The notes: generated by a model from the sequence alone, not told the origin. Shown: positions 16,942 through 26,916, counted from the stretch's first letter. The stretch is DNA of 64,000 nt from Nafulsella turpanensis ZLM-10 (GCF_000346615.1 NZ_ANNU01000038.1:1-64000), one strand, 5' to 3'. Program-made: numbers and translations.

Positions 16942-18042
16942 TCAGTACCCGGTGGCCGGCTTCCAGCAGGTAGGTGTCGCGTTTAAAGAGCTCCCCAGGT
17001 CGGCTTCCATCATGTCTTTTACCAGGGCAGGCAAATCATACTTTGGTGTCCAGCCCAGCTTCTCTTTGGCTTTGCTGCCGTCGCCTATCAGCAGTTCTAC
17101 CTCTGTTGGGCGGAAATATTCGGGGTCGACACTTACCACTTCCTGGCCGATTGCTAGCTGGTAGTCCGGGTGACTGCAGGACACCACATAGCCCTTTTCT
17201 TCTACGCCTTCACCGCTGAACGCAAGGGCAATGCCTACCTCCGCAAAGGCCATGCGCACAAATTCGCGAACCGTTGTTGTTACACCGGTGGCAATTACAA
17301 AGTCTTCGGGCTCGTCCTGCTGCAGGATGCGCCACATGGCCTCCACATAATCTTTTGCATGCCCCCAATCGCGGCGGGCATCGAGGTTCCCCAAGTACAT
17401 CTTTTCCTGCATCCCAAGGGCAATGCGGGCAGCGGCGCGGGTAATTTTACGGGTTACAAAGGTCTCTCCCCGCAGCGGAGATTCATGGTTAAAGAGAATA
17501 CCGTTACAGGCAAACATATTATAGGCTTCGCGGTAGTTTACGGTAATCCAGTAAGCATACAGTTTGGCTACGGCATAAGGGGAGCGTGGATAGAAAGGAG
17601 TCGTTTCCGACTGCGGGACTGCCTGCACCAGGCCGTACAGTTCTGAAGTAGAGGCCTGGTAAACCTTTGTTTTGTTGGTGAGGCCCAGGATACGGATAGC
17701 CTCCAGGATGCGGAGCGTACCCAACCCATCGGCATTGGCGGTATATTCCGGCGTATCGAAACTTACCTTTACATGGCTCATGGCCGCCAGGTTGTAAATT
17801 TCGTCCGGCTGCACTTCCTGAATAATACGAATCAGGTTGGTAGAGTCGGTCAGGTCGCCATAATGCAGCTTGAAATTAATGTTTTTTTCGTGCGGGTCCT
17901 GGTAAAGGTGGTCGATGCGGTCGGTGTTGAATAGGGAGCTGCGGCGTTTGATGCCATGCACCATATAGCCTTTTTCCAATAAGAGTTCTGCTAAGTAGGC
18001 ACCGTCCTGCCCGGTTACACCTGTTATTAATGCTGTTTTCAT
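16942..18042 (-). CDS. gmd: GDP-mannose 4,6-dehydratase
   Basis: An enzyme (366 aa) that converts GDP-mannose to GDP-4-keto-6-deoxymannose, the precursor of GDP-fucose, rhamnose or perosamine. It is an extended short-chain dehydrogenase: the NAD(P)-binding motif [10 protein letters not shown] is at 8-17, [15 protein letters not shown] at 33-47, the catalytic Tyr and Lys are in [10 protein letters not shown] (about 156-165), and the family motifs [16 protein letters not shown] and [14 protein letters not shown] follow. Length is normal. No GDP-fucose synthase or perosamine aminotransferase is adjacent, so the final sugar is unclear. A palindromic repeat lies about 12 nt upstream of the start. 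Confidence 0.97.
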   Translation of the reverse strand: MKTALITGVTGQDGAYLAELLLEKGYMVHGIKRRSSLFNTDRIDHLYQDPHEKNINFKLHYGDLTDSTNLIRIIQEVQPDEIYNLAAMSHVKVSFDTPEYTANADGLGTLRILEAIRILGLTNKTKVYQASTSELYGLVQAVPQSETTPFYPRSPYAVAKLYAYWITVNYREAYNMFACNGILFNHESPLRGETFVTRKITRAAARIALGMQEKMYLGNLDARRDWGHAKDYVEAMWRILQQDEPEDFVIATGVTTTVREFVRMAFAEVGIALAFSGEGVEEKGYVVSCSHPDYQLAIGQEVVSVDPEYFRPTEVELLIGDGSKAKEKLGWTPKYDLPALVKDMMEADLGSSLNATPTCWKPATGY

Positions 18043-18053
18043 AGTTTAAGAGG

Positions 18054-18095
18054 TTCACGCAAAGGGCGCTAAGCTTTAGCGCAGAGAACGCGAAG
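18054..18095 (-). repeat. palindromic dispersed repeat in the gmd leader
   Basis: The core GCGCTAAGCTTTAGCGC (18066-18082) is an almost perfect inverted repeat. It is flanked by CTTCGCG and TTTGCGTGAA on the minus strand, a sequence type that occurs as a dispersed palindromic repeat in many bacterial genomes. It ends about 12 nt before the gmd start codon. Confidence 0.55.
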
Positions 18096-18218
18096 TTTTC
18101 ATTTATTCTTTAATTTTTTTGGTAAAATGATGTTACCAAACATCCGGAAAGCAATTAAGCTTTCTTTGTCAGCCATAAATTAATTTGGATGTTAGTAAAT
18201 TAAAACCACATAAAGGTT

Positions 18219-19820
18219 TCAAAAATCGTAGTAGCGATTGGTCAGGGCTGTTTTCAGGCCGAAGTAGAAAAGTTGCGTGTTTGTATCAAGCAGTGAGGAA
18301 AACTCTTTCCGATAGATATGCCCCACTTCCAGCTGCATATTGGTGGCAGGGTTTAGCAGGTAACTAAAGCTTGTTGTAAGGTGGTAAAGATTTGTTGCCG
18401 TTCCCTGGCCTGTAAAATTTCCGAAAGAAAATTCACCGCGTGGGGCTTCATAGTCTGAGCGGAAAATATCTTTCCCATAGTGCAGGCCGGCAGAATCCGC
18501 TCCGAATCGTGCGGCTACAAGTTTAGTGCTGAGCTCTGCCCTTCTGTATCGGTAAGCGCCTATCAGCACCCATTCCTTAAAATTGGCGCCCAGGGGGTGT
18601 GCCAGGGCCTCATTAAAGTGGGCATTGGCCAGTCGCGGGTCTTTATGCCCATGAACATACGGACGAAGCGTATTAAACTCTGCCTGAGCGAATAGGTTAG
18701 GCAGACCAAAAACATCAAAAGCCTTTACCCCAACTTGATATCCATACTTTTGCTGGAAAAAGCCGTCCCCCTCCTGCAGCTTTGCCACATGAAAATCATC
18801 CAGGATAAATTGTCCGTACAGCCTGACACTATTTAAAAGGTCGTAGCGGATGTTGAATCCCATGGTGACATTGGCAGGCGAACCCTGGTTAAAGTTCATG
18901 GAGTTGGCAAAAATAATCGGGTTCAGGTACGCCAGGTTAATTCCCCCGGCTCCACTCGTGTCCGGTGCCCAAATCATGGACTGGAATATGCTGATGTTCA
19001 GCTTAGGGATGGGCAGAAAGGAAAGGTACTGGTAAGCCGCATATTTTTTCGGGTACACCGGACCTTTAAAACCCTCGCTGATGTCCATGTACTGTGCCCA
19101 GAGGTTTACATATTTTATTTTCCAGAAGCGGGTACTGATTTTGAAAAAAGGATAATTGTAGGCAAAGTCCGACAAAATGAGGGACCGATAGCCATCGCCC
19201 AGGAAGTTCTTATCCTGCCCGAACTGGAAATTCACATACTGATTTGGCGTATAGCTGATATAGCCGTAGGGAATAGCATAGTCTACCTCATTCTCACCTC
19301 CAAAACGGGCCATCCCCTGCCCCGGCACTACCCTTCTTTTTTTTATGTACCCGCTAATGTAGTCAGGAAAGTGGGCCTGGTTTTCATAAAAAGCGGTGTA
19401 GAAGGAAAATTGCTTTCCAAGGTCTCCCTGTAATTGTACCCCACGAGTATTGGTAAATAAATACTCCCCGTTCCTTTCTTTTCCCACCGCTAAATCAAAC
19501 AGGATGTCTGCTGATATGCTAACAAGGCTATCGCTGTATTGCAGCAGGTGCTCCTGGTACAGCTTGCGGTATAACCAGGAGCGGTTCTTCTTTGGAGAAG
19601 AGCCAAACCGGCTAAGCAGAAGTAAATCTACCTCTGTCAACTCATTAATTTCGCTCCGCAGATAAGGACGGACGGAAGTGTGCAAATCCAGATTCTGCTT
19701 CACAGCCTCACGCTCAATGATTCGCTGGTAATCATGTTGCAGCGGTAAATGTGTTTGCTGAGCCCGTAGCGCTAAACAAGGGAAACAGAAAAGGAAGAGT
19801 AAGAATATATAATTATGCAC
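18219..19820 (-). CDS. capsule assembly Wzi family outer-membrane protein
   Basis: A protein (533 aa) with a signal peptide (about 1-20, ending LRAQ) and a large beta-barrel rich in aromatic strands. Wzi-type features include the N-terminal helical part (DYQRIIEREAVKQNLDLHTSVRPY), FQFGQDKNFLGDGYRSLILSDFAYNYPFFK (in two parts at about 198-228) and a C-terminal VGHIYRKEFSSLLDTNTQLF. Wzi is a lectin-like barrel that holds capsule on the cell surface in Enterobacteria. Bacteroidota homologues are common in exopolysaccharide loci. It lies between the WecG/TagA-type transferase and gmd, so it belongs to the same surface polymer. Confidence 0.87.
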   Translation of the reverse strand: MHNYIFLLFLFCFPCLALRAQQTHLPLQHDYQRIIEREAVKQNLDLHTSVRPYLRSEINELTEVDLLLLSRFGSSPKKNRSWLYRKLYQEHLLQYSDSLVSISADILFDLAVGKERNGEYLFTNTRGVQLQGDLGKQFSFYTAFYENQAHFPDYISGYIKKRRVVPGQGMARFGGENEVDYAIPYGYISYTPNQYVNFQFGQDKNFLGDGYRSLILSDFAYNYPFFKISTRFWKIKYVNLWAQYMDISEGFKGPVYPKKYAAYQYLSFLPIPKLNISIFQSMIWAPDTSGAGGINLAYLNPIIFANSMNFNQGSPANVTMGFNIRYDLLNSVRLYGQFILDDFHVAKLQEGDGFFQQKYGYQVGVKAFDVFGLPNLFAQAEFNTLRPYVHGHKDPRLANAHFNEALAHPLGANFKEWVLIGAYRYRRAELSTKLVAARFGADSAGLHYGKDIFRSDYEAPRGEFSFGNFTGQGTATNLYHLTTSFSYLLNPATNMQLEVGHIYRKEFSSLLDTNTQLFYFGLKTALTNRYYDF

Positions 19821-19892
19821 GTATTAAAACAAACTATGGGTGCAAGCTAATTTAAAACAACAATGGACAAGCAAGGAATATCTTTATAAGCC

Positions 19893-19917
19893 GTCATTCC
19901 TGCCCAGGCAGGAATCT
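19893..19917. repeat. half copy of GTCATTCC-type repeat
   Basis: GTCATTCCTGCC followed by GGCAGGAAT forms a small hairpin. The GTCATTCC end matches the ends of the longer repeats at 30227-30347 and 55143-55262. Confidence 0.4.
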
Positions 19918-20017
19918 CCAAATGGGTGTTGTTCGGAAAACATTACCAGTCTTCATCATGCATCGGTAAGAGAATAATGTCTGGATTCAAAACAGCCTAC
20001 ATACAAGTCCAGCAGGA

Positions 20018-20767
20018 TTACTGCACTCTCCCAAAACGCTTCCTTGACTTTTCTCTAAGCACATAGTAAGCAAAAACGCCACCATAGTACAGATACCGCT
20101 TCCACATTCGCTTTGGCTCTTTGACCAGACGGCCCAACCACTCCAACCCTAAGCTAATCCAGATTTCCCCTGGCCGTTCTATGGTGCCGGCATAGAAATC
20201 AAATACGGCCCCTATAGAACAAATAAGCTTCGCATCCAGCTGGTCTTTATGGGCAAAGGCCCATTTCTCCTGCTTGGGTGCAGTCATGCCAACAAACAGG
20301 ACATCCGGTTTAAAAGCATTCACTGCTTCTGTCATTTGCTGGTTTTCGGTTTCATTAAACTTGGCTTTGAAAGGAGGAGAATAAATACCAACTCCAACTA
20401 ACGGATAGTCTACAGCAAGTCGTTCTTTTATCCTGCTCAAGGTCTTATCAGACGAGCCCAGGTAAAAGCAACTGCCTCCTTTTTTGTTGAGTTGGGTAAG
20501 GAGATAGGCATGTAAGTCTGCCCCGGCAATCTTCGTAATCTTTTGCCCTGACAATAGCCTTTCAGCTCCTACTATACCGATTCCATCCGGTAGAAGGATG
20601 TCTGACTCCTGTAGTACCTTTTTAAAACCGGCATCTTTCTCTGCCACACAATAGGAATATTGATTAATGGTATTGATTAAGGTCTTGCTTAATTTTGGCA
20701 ATTGGTTTAAGCTCCCTGTAAATAAAGGGTAGCCCATACAATTGATAGTGTTTAATTCTTTATCCAT
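20018..20767 (-). CDS. WecG/TagA/CpsF family glycosyltransferase
   Basis: A protein (249 aa) of family GT26. It adds a sugar to a lipid-linked acceptor in the cytoplasm. Family motifs are LLPDGIGIV (about 53-61, with the catalytic Asp), AGADLHAYLL (about 80-89), CFYLGSSDKTLSRIKERL (about 97-114), VLFVGMTAPKQEKWA (about 156-170) and a C-terminal GAVFDFYAGTIERPGEIWISLGLEWLGRL, which closely fits the family. Known members transfer N-acetylmannosamine or its uronic acid. The exact donor here is unknown. The gene follows the acyltransferase by 240 nt. Confidence 0.93.
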   Translation of the reverse strand: MDKELNTINCMGYPLFTGSLNQLPKLSKTLINTINQYSYCVAEKDAGFKKVLQESDILLPDGIGIVGAERLLSGQKITKIAGADLHAYLLTQLNKKGGSCFYLGSSDKTLSRIKERLAVDYPLVGVGIYSPPFKAKFNETENQQMTEAVNAFKPDVLFVGMTAPKQEKWAFAHKDQLDAKLICSIGAVFDFYAGTIERPGEIWISLGLEWLGRLVKEPKRMWKRYLYYGGVFAYYVLREKSRKRFGRVQ

Positions 20768-21007
20768 TGAAGAACTTAAATCTTATAGGAAGAAAGAGCT
20801 AAAGAAAAGCTGTTTCTTGAAAAGGCTTCTTACCTATAGCTAACGGTGAGCGTATAAATATTTATAAAATTAATTAATGAAAGTTAATTTTTGGAAGGTA
20901 GACTAAAAAACTATTTCTAGTTTCTAATTCACTGTAAAGGCAACTACAGCGAATATTATTGCTTGATAATTATTATATTTAGGTTAACTTGTGCCTAAAT
21001 CATAAAC

Positions 21008-21589
21008 CTACACGTCTATACTCTCTACTCCTCTATAGTTCTTATGACTTGCCAGAATCTGCTCTTCTAGCCAGATATGTTTTTCAAGTTCATCAGGAGA
21101 GTCAAACCTCGATTTAATTTTTCGCGCAGGGTTTCCTGCATATATGGAAAATGGCTCAACATCCTTTGTAACAACAGAACCTGCGGCAACAATACTTCCC
21201 TTTCCTATTCTTATCCCCCCCATTATAACTGAGCCATACCCTATCCAAACATCATCTTCAATTATGGTAAGTTGGTCTAGCCCCTTCCAATTGTAGTTTT
21301 TATCTCTTATCCTGGGAGCTAAACGGGTTGGCACTCCAACCTTTTGGTAGTGATGATCATACCTTCCAACAATTGCTACTTTATTCCCGAAGATAACATT
21401 ATCACCAATAATACTGTCTGTTTCTATTTGGGAGTCTCTTCCAATGTAGAAGTTATTCCCAATCATTAACTTTTCTCTTGCCCAAAAATAAACCCTTACC
21501 CCCGCATAGAAATTTCTTCCAATTTTGTACTTACGCCATTTAAATTTAACAAGGTAAAGAAAGCGAAGCTGTTTGATAAATTGTTTCAT
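21008..21589 (-). CDS. left-handed beta-helix acyltransferase (WcaF/LbH type)
   Basis: A protein (193 aa) with hexapeptide repeats throughout: [33 protein letters not shown] (two blocks, about 42-75), [36 protein letters not shown] (about 110-145) and the closing [10 protein letters not shown]. Enzymes of this class O- or N-acetylate sugars with acetyl-CoA. The gene starts 3 nt after the preceding glycosyltransferase ends, so they are co-transcribed. It probably decorates the repeat unit. Confidence 0.9.
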   Translation of the reverse strand: MKQFIKQLRFLYLVKFKWRKYKIGRNFYAGVRVYFWAREKLMIGNNFYIGRDSQIETDSIIGDNVIFGNKVAIVGRYDHHYQKVGVPTRLAPRIRDKNYNWKGLDQLTIIEDDVWIGYGSVIMGGIRIGKGSIVAAGSVVTKDVEPFSIYAGNPARKIKSRFDSPDELEKHIWLEEQILASHKNYRGVESIDV

Positions 21590-21592
21590 TCT

Positions 21593-22501
21593 TTAGAAAT
21601 ATTTAAGAACAATGCTTTCTATTTTAGATTTTAGCCGGGCTCTAATTCCCATCTTTTGCTGAAACTTCATTTGATAAAATGGATGCTTCTCTACTAAATC
21701 TGGAAACAAAAAGGCGTCTGCATGTTCAACATCTAAAAATGGGCGATATCTTTTATCAGAACCATTTGTATGTGTTGCATAGGCATCAAAACCGTTATTA
21801 TATACCTTTGAATGAACGGGATAAAGGGTAAGTCCACCTTTTATAAACTGGTGATAAAACCACCGTATTGCCCACGAATCCAACTTACCCTCCATTTGGT
21901 GACGCAGCATTTTATTTAAATCAGAACCTCCTTGTGCAAATTCCTTCTGTCTCCGCTTATCAGATTTAAAATTCTCATAATCCTTTACCTGCCAATCTAC
22001 CTCACCCCACCTATTTTTCCAAGTAGCCCATCCCCAGGACCATCCACGACTAAGAAAATAAGCATCTGCACTATCCAATGAGCTTTTTCCTAAATTAAAT
22101 GAATAGCCAGAAATGGAGAAAACTAGTGAAATATTTTCAAATTGGACTAGGCTCTTATTCATAAAGTTTAAGAAATTTGGAGTTGTTAGTAAGTCATCCT
22201 CTAGTACGATTACCTTATCAAATGATTCTAATACTTCTGTAACTCCAGTAATTATAGAATTGGCTAAACCTTTATTTGATTGGGCTTCCTTTACTTTTAC
22301 GTTTTTAAACCCATTAACATTTACTAAAAATGCTCTTACCTCATTTACCTGCATTTGATCCTTTTCACTTTTTGGCCCATCAGAAAAAATAAAAAGCTCA
22401 GACTCGTTTGCTAAATAATTTTTCTGTAAAGCAGAAATTGTCTTCTTTAGAGTATCTAGTCTTTTATAAGTAAAAAGCAAAATAGGTGCGTAATTTTTCA
22501 T
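21593..22501 (-). CDS. GNT-I-like glycosyltransferase
   Basis: A protein of about 302 aa with a GT-A fold. APILLFTYKRLDTLKKTISAL lies at the N-terminus (split here as start and helix), FIFSDGPKS about 38-46, the DxD-like VLEDDLLTTPNFLNF about 100-114, and SRGWSWGWATWKNRW about 145-159. This architecture matches GNT-I-family transferases common in Bacteroidota capsule loci. I choose the ATG at 22501. The frame extends 4 codons upstream to a TTG at 22513, which is less likely. Base composition is strongly AT-biased, like the neighbouring genes. Confidence 0.88.
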   Translation of the reverse strand: MKNYAPILLFTYKRLDTLKKTISALQKNYLANESELFIFSDGPKSEKDQMQVNEVRAFLVNVNGFKNVKVKEAQSNKGLANSIITGVTEVLESFDKVIVLEDDLLTTPNFLNFMNKSLVQFENISLVFSISGYSFNLGKSSLDSADAYFLSRGWSWGWATWKNRWGEVDWQVKDYENFKSDKRRQKEFAQGGSDLNKMLRHQMEGKLDSWAIRWFYHQFIKGGLTLYPVHSKVYNNGFDAYATHTNGSDKRYRPFLDVEHADAFLFPDLVEKHPFYQMKFQQKMGIRARLKSKIESIVLKYF

Positions 22502-22519
22502 GATTCTACCCAAAATCCT

Positions 22520-23389
22520 TTAAGAAGACGCTTTCATTTTAAGCTGGGAATAAGTCATTCTAGCTAAATCAATACAGAAATATAAAACAGGAAAAGGAGT
22601 ATTCCTTATAGCCCATCTCCAACGGTATTTTAAGTTGCATGGTGATTTTATTGAGGTAAAATAGGCTTTCCAGTAACCTAGATCTTTTTTAAAATGGCTT
22701 TGTTTTAATCCAGTCTCCTCAGAATAGGAATAAACTACTGCTTTAGTGGCTACCAAAGTTTTATAACCATGTTTCATACACCTTAAAGAAAACTCCTCAT
22801 CTGCCAAATAGTGAGGAAAATTCACCTGATCAAAAAGCCCTACATTTTTAATGCATTTAATGGGTATAAGAACACCCCGCCCAGGCAGCAAATCTGTTGA
22901 AACCCAACTATTTCTATCTTGTACAGCCTTAAGTGATTCTTTTGTATCAACTACAGATTTGTATTTTGCAGTAATCCTATTCCATTGAACCCCTGAAAAG
23001 ACAATTTTTTCTCTATTATTTATATCCACTGAAATTGAACCAATAATCGCTGTTTTGTTCTTTGCATTAACTTGTAATAATTCTGTTAAATAATTTTCCT
23101 CAACCTCAAGGTCATTATTTAATGTCAAAACAAAATCACTATCTGATTGAGACATTTCAAGGGCTCTCTGAATCCCAACATTAGTCGCACCAGCCCACCA
23201 TAAATCTTCAGTTCCTCTTACCAACAATACTTCAGGAAAACCAGTAGTTATCATTTCTTCCGTCCCATCAGAAGAGCCATGATCAACTACAATAATCCGA
23301 AAATCCTTGTAAGTCTGGCATAATAAGCCTGCAAGGCAATGAAAAGTAAATTTCCTCCTATTGAATACTGGTATAACTATAAATATCAT
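22520..23389 (-). CDS. family 2 glycosyltransferase
   Basis: A protein (289 aa) with the typical GT2 N-terminus IFIVIPVFNRRKFTFHCL (2-19), IIVVDHGSSDGTEE (about 33-46), WWAGATNVGIQRAL (about 64-77) and the metal-binding FVLTLNNDLEVEE (about 86-98). VSTDLLPGRGVLIP and HYLADEEFSLRCMKHGY follow. These features resemble rhamnosyl- or GlcNAc-transferases of the GT2 RfbF/WbbL type. Its start lies 32 nt inside the end of the wzy gene, so translation of the two genes is coupled. Confidence 0.93.
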   Translation of the reverse strand: MIFIVIPVFNRRKFTFHCLAGLLCQTYKDFRIIVVDHGSSDGTEEMITTGFPEVLLVRGTEDLWWAGATNVGIQRALEMSQSDSDFVLTLNNDLEVEENYLTELLQVNAKNKTAIIGSISVDINNREKIVFSGVQWNRITAKYKSVVDTKESLKAVQDRNSWVSTDLLPGRGVLIPIKCIKNVGLFDQVNFPHYLADEEFSLRCMKHGYKTLVATKAVVYSYSEETGLKQSHFKKDLGYWKAYFTSIKSPCNLKYRWRWAIRNTPFPVLYFCIDLARMTYSQLKMKASS

Positions 23390-24758
23390 TTCTTTTACGC
23401 TTGGGGAAAATCAATTTTAACGCCTTGAAAATTATGAAAATATAAATTACTATTGTCAAACATCCAAAGAATACAGTGGATTGACCATTTATTAAAAAAA
23501 ATATTAGTGAAAATATTATTGAATTTTGAACTAGATTAAAAAAAGATCTGGGGTTTTCTAACCTGTGTGAAATAAGATTAAGAAAGTATGCCAGTGGTAC
23601 CATCATGACTAAAACAAAATAATTATATGCAAAATATAATTCTGAAATTATGCCAGTTCTTATCCCAAATTCTTCATTGTATAATTTCATCCAAATGTTA
23701 GCACTCCCCATCATTACTAATTCTTCTTTATTAAGCCCTAAAAGCCTTAGCATTTCGGAATTAAAAAATGCACCAACGGAACTTAATTCATAACTGTATC
23801 CAGCAATTGGCCCTCCATAGGTATTAAAGGAGTGAACATAATCTTTGTACTCTACCCCAAAAGGTAAATTCTCAAAGATTGAAGTTAAGGACTCTTGCAA
23901 GTCTCCACCAGTTCTAATGACATTTAGTAAGATATAAATCCCTGAAATAGAAACTGAAGCAACAATTATTGGAAACCAAGTGTCCACCTTTTTACCTTGT
24001 ACATTAATAAAATAAAAAACTGGGATAAATGCGACAAAACAAAGAAGGAGTAAAAACCTTTTCCCATCTATTGAGAGAATAAAAAATAGTAAGATTATAT
24101 AAGATATCGGTATTATTTGGTTACCTCTTTTTGTCTTTAATATTAAGAAAACAATTAAAAAGCTATAAACGCACACAAATTTGTACCCATACAAAGGCCC
24201 ATAATTAAAGTGATACATTTCCTCCACAAAACTTTCACCACTCATAATTGGAATATAGCCAATATTATAAACAACAGAAACAAACAATAAAAGAGGAAAT
24301 ACAAGAATAAACATAGAAAAAAGGGAATAAGTTACTTCGCCAAAATCATTCCTAAAATATGCGATCCTTCCTTTTACTGCCCCCTTCTTCTTTCTTTTTT
24401 CCAGAAGAAATAGACTTACGCTCAATATTACCAAGCAAAATAAATAAAGCAAGCTTGCATCATAGACCTCAAGATTCCATACATTCGTACGCATCCTAAC
24501 GCTATTTATATTTAAAATACCTAGAACAAAAAAAAGCAACCACCCCTGGACAATTATTTTATTATACTTATTACATAGTCTTGTTGATACAAAGTAAACT
24601 ATCCATACCAAGAAAATCAGCTCAAAGTCTACAGTGACGTTTGTTATAGGTTCGAATAACAAATCATTGATTTCATTTATTAGACTAAATACAACATAAG
24701 GCAACCATTTTAATACCAATGCAGTTCCAGTTGTTTTTGTCATTTTACCCTTTTGCAA
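23358..24758 (-). CDS. Wzy-type polysaccharide polymerase
   Basis: A polytopic inner-membrane protein (466 aa) with about 12 hydrophobic segments and a long periplasmic loop (about 270-350; contains GVEYKDYVHSFNTYGGPIAG). This fits the oligosaccharide repeat-unit polymerase family (O-antigen polymerase type). Wzy proteins are too divergent for motif proof, so the call rests on topology and position between Wzx-proximal genes and glycosyltransferases. An in-frame ATG at 24743 (MTKTTG) is an alternative start. Codon use is very AT-rich. Its 3' end overlaps the next gene by 32 nt. Confidence 0.85.
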   Translation of the reverse strand: MQKGKMTKTTGTALVLKWLPYVVFSLINEINDLLFEPITNVTVDFELIFLVWIVYFVSTRLCNKYNKIIVQGWLLFFVLGILNINSVRMRTNVWNLEVYDASLLYLFCLVILSVSLFLLEKRKKKGAVKGRIAYFRNDFGEVTYSLFSMFILVFPLLLFVSVVYNIGYIPIMSGESFVEEMYHFNYGPLYGYKFVCVYSFLIVFLILKTKRGNQIIPISYIILLFFILSIDGKRFLLLLCFVAFIPVFYFINVQGKKVDTWFPIIVASVSISGIYILLNVIRTGGDLQESLTSIFENLPFGVEYKDYVHSFNTYGGPIAGYSYELSSVGAFFNSEMLRLLGLNKEELVMMGSANIWMKLYNEEFGIRTGIISELYFAYNYFVLVMMVPLAYFLNLISHRLENPRSFFNLVQNSIIFSLIFFLINGQSTVFFGCLTIVIYIFIIFKALKLIFPKRKRNDIYSYTSIQ

Positions 24759-24777
24759 TTTGAGACTGAATTACCTC

Positions 24778-25401
24778 TTATTTCAAAATTCTCCTAATGA
24801 ATTTTGCAGGATTACCAGCCCACACTTCATAAGCTGGGACCTTTTTTGTAACCAGTGAACCAGCTCCTATAATGGAATTTTCACCAATTACTACGCCTTT
24901 CAATATAGTAGAATGAGCCCCAATAAATACATTATCCCCAATAATTACTGGGGAAGTAATCGTGTGAGCTTTATCTGAAGACTTGTCTCTTCTTAAATTA
25001 GCATCCAGGGAATGAAAATCAGTATCATAAATTACCGTATTTCCTCCTATCTTCACGTCATTACCAATGACAATTTTATTTGCACAAACTATAGCTGAAC
25101 CGCTGATCCCCACATTGTTACCAATTATTAATTCTCCACTATTCTGAACAATAAAGTAACACGGCTGCTGACGCCCAATTATATTATGCAATTTACCATT
25201 ATTAATTTTAAAGTTTTTACCAACCTTCATCTTCCCACCTCTCCACACATCAATAGTTGGTATTCCATTTGACACTAAGCCAGGCCCATAATCTACATTA
25301 TTAGCTTTTAGCAACAACTTAGTTATTAATGAATCAAAAATAGATCTAATGAGTCTACTTATCCTTCTTTGACCTTTATATATCAGAGAAATGGCCCTCA
25401 T
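24778..25401 (-). CDS. left-handed beta-helix acyltransferase
   Basis: A protein (207 aa) with hexapeptide repeats: VGKNFKINNGKLHNIIG (about 61-77), IIGNNVGISGSAIVCANKIVIGNDVKIGGNTVIYDTDFHSL (in blocks, about 91-131), VIIGDNVFIGAHSTILKGVVIGENSIIGAGSLVTKKVP and the terminal WAGNPAKFIRRI. The DTDFHSL element is typical of sugar O-acetyltransferases related to WbbJ/LacA. It is the second acetyltransferase of the locus and lies 19 nt upstream of wzy. The acetylated sugar is unknown. Confidence 0.9.
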   Translation of the reverse strand: MRAISLIYKGQRRISRLIRSIFDSLITKLLLKANNVDYGPGLVSNGIPTIDVWRGGKMKVGKNFKINNGKLHNIIGRQQPCYFIVQNSGELIIGNNVGISGSAIVCANKIVIGNDVKIGGNTVIYDTDFHSLDANLRRDKSSDKAHTITSPVIIGDNVFIGAHSTILKGVVIGENSIIGAGSLVTKKVPAYEVWAGNPAKFIRRILK

Positions 25402-25471
25402 TTAAAAAATATGTTTACCACAACGTTAGAAATAATAAATTTTAAGAGCTCCGCAGCTATCTGAATTCATT

Positions 25472-26812
25472 TCAACTATTCCAAATTCCAAAAGCTTTTC
25501 CTCTTAATATTTTATCGCTTTGGATCCAGAGGATCAAGGTCATAATTGAAAATGCTATAATATTTGAGATTACCACTCCTACTACCCCATGAGACTTACA
25601 CAGAAAGACAGAGAGGGGAATGTTCAAAATGCACACCACTAAATACAATAAAAACTGAACTCTTACCTTACCAATTCCATTCAAGAAATAGCAATTTAGC
25701 ATCAATCCGGTAAAGCCAATTACATAAACTGCCATACTTATGGATAAGGGCCAAGAAATTGAAACGGAATCCCCAACCCAAATGCTAAAAAGGTTCTTAG
25801 ATAAAAGGCACAATACTGGAACTACTGTAAAAGAAATTATTAACCATATTTTCCTGATTAGTTTAAGGTTTGATTCGAGCCACTGGAAATCTTCTTTAGC
25901 ATAAGCATCTGTAAAAGCACTCCAATAAGGTGTTACAATAATTGAAAACACCATAATTACTATTGAAAATAGTTTATAGGAAACATTAAATTCTGTTACT
26001 GCTCCAGGGCCTAAAACTTGGGCAATAACCATATTATTGGTCTGAAACAGGACTAATGCACCAATTTGGATTATAAAAAAAAGGCTACCAACATTAACTA
26101 AATTCTTCGCATACTTAAAATCCACACTACCCATTGATGGCGCGATAGAATTAAGTTTTGTCCTATATAGGTAGCTACTTGCAAAAACCGTCACAACCAC
26201 CGGAACAACCGTTAAAACTAACACTAAGGCTGTCAGGCTACTTGTCACAAACCACTGAACAACCACAATAGCCAATAAAACACCTAATTGACCAATAAAT
26301 GAAATTAATGCCGCCTTAGATGGTTGCTGTTGAGCAGCAAGTACCACATTAATTATCTGCACAATAAACTGAATACAAAAAGAGCTAAAAACAATTAAGA
26401 TTATCACCTGAATATCTTCGGAAACAGTTTCAGGGATATTTAAAAGCCTATTCCAGTTAATAATAGGATTTACAATATTAAAAATTAAAAAAAGGCCAAG
26501 GGAGATTAGTAATAAAACAATATAAGTTGTACTTATATAGGCCTTTGCTTCATCATATTCTTTGAGTGCTAAAGAATGTGCAAGTTTATTTCTTAAGCCA
26601 TTACCCATTCCTACATCAAAGAAAGTCATCCAACTGACAACAGAGCTTATCGTTAGCCAAACCCCATATTTTACTGGGTTTACATAGTCAAGTGTAATGG
26701 GAACCAATAGTAAACCTACTAAAATTCCTCCGCCCTTTACTACAAAGGAAATTAGTACATTCTTCCAAATCAGCTCAGACCTTTCATTCTTCTGAGCTAA
26801 CAAACTACTCAT
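25472..26812 (-). CDS. Wzx-type repeat-unit flippase (MOP superfamily)
   Basis: A protein of about 446 aa with the 12 to 14 helices of polysaccharide flippases. The first helices carry NVLISFVVKGGGILVGLLLVPITLDYV and YGVWLTISSVVSWMTFFDVGMGNGLRNKLA (listed as separate segments), the classic N-terminal region of RfbX/Wzx proteins. It moves the undecaprenyl-linked repeat unit across the inner membrane. The frame runs 17 codons upstream to 26863. I choose the ATG at 26812 (MSSLLAQKNERSEL) because the extra N-terminus looks non-conserved. 104 nt separate it from wzc. Confidence 0.92.
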   Translation of the reverse strand: MSSLLAQKNERSELIWKNVLISFVVKGGGILVGLLLVPITLDYVNPVKYGVWLTISSVVSWMTFFDVGMGNGLRNKLAHSLALKEYDEAKAYISTTYIVLLLISLGLFLIFNIVNPIINWNRLLNIPETVSEDIQVIILIVFSSFCIQFIVQIINVVLAAQQQPSKAALISFIGQLGVLLAIVVVQWFVTSSLTALVLVLTVVPVVVTVFASSYLYRTKLNSIAPSMGSVDFKYAKNLVNVGSLFFIIQIGALVLFQTNNMVIAQVLGPGAVTEFNVSYKLFSIVIMVFSIIVTPYWSAFTDAYAKEDFQWLESNLKLIRKIWLIISFTVVPVLCLLSKNLFSIWVGDSVSISWPLSISMAVYVIGFTGLMLNCYFLNGIGKVRVQFLLYLVVCILNIPLSVFLCKSHGVVGVVISNIIAFSIMTLILWIQSDKILRGKAFGIWNS

Positions 26813-26916
26813 CTTAGCTGAAACAGAATGCAACATAACCAATTTTATCAATGAATAATGCACTCAATCTACCACCCAATGTAGTCTGCAGGCGAAGTTT
26901 AATATCAACCAATTTT

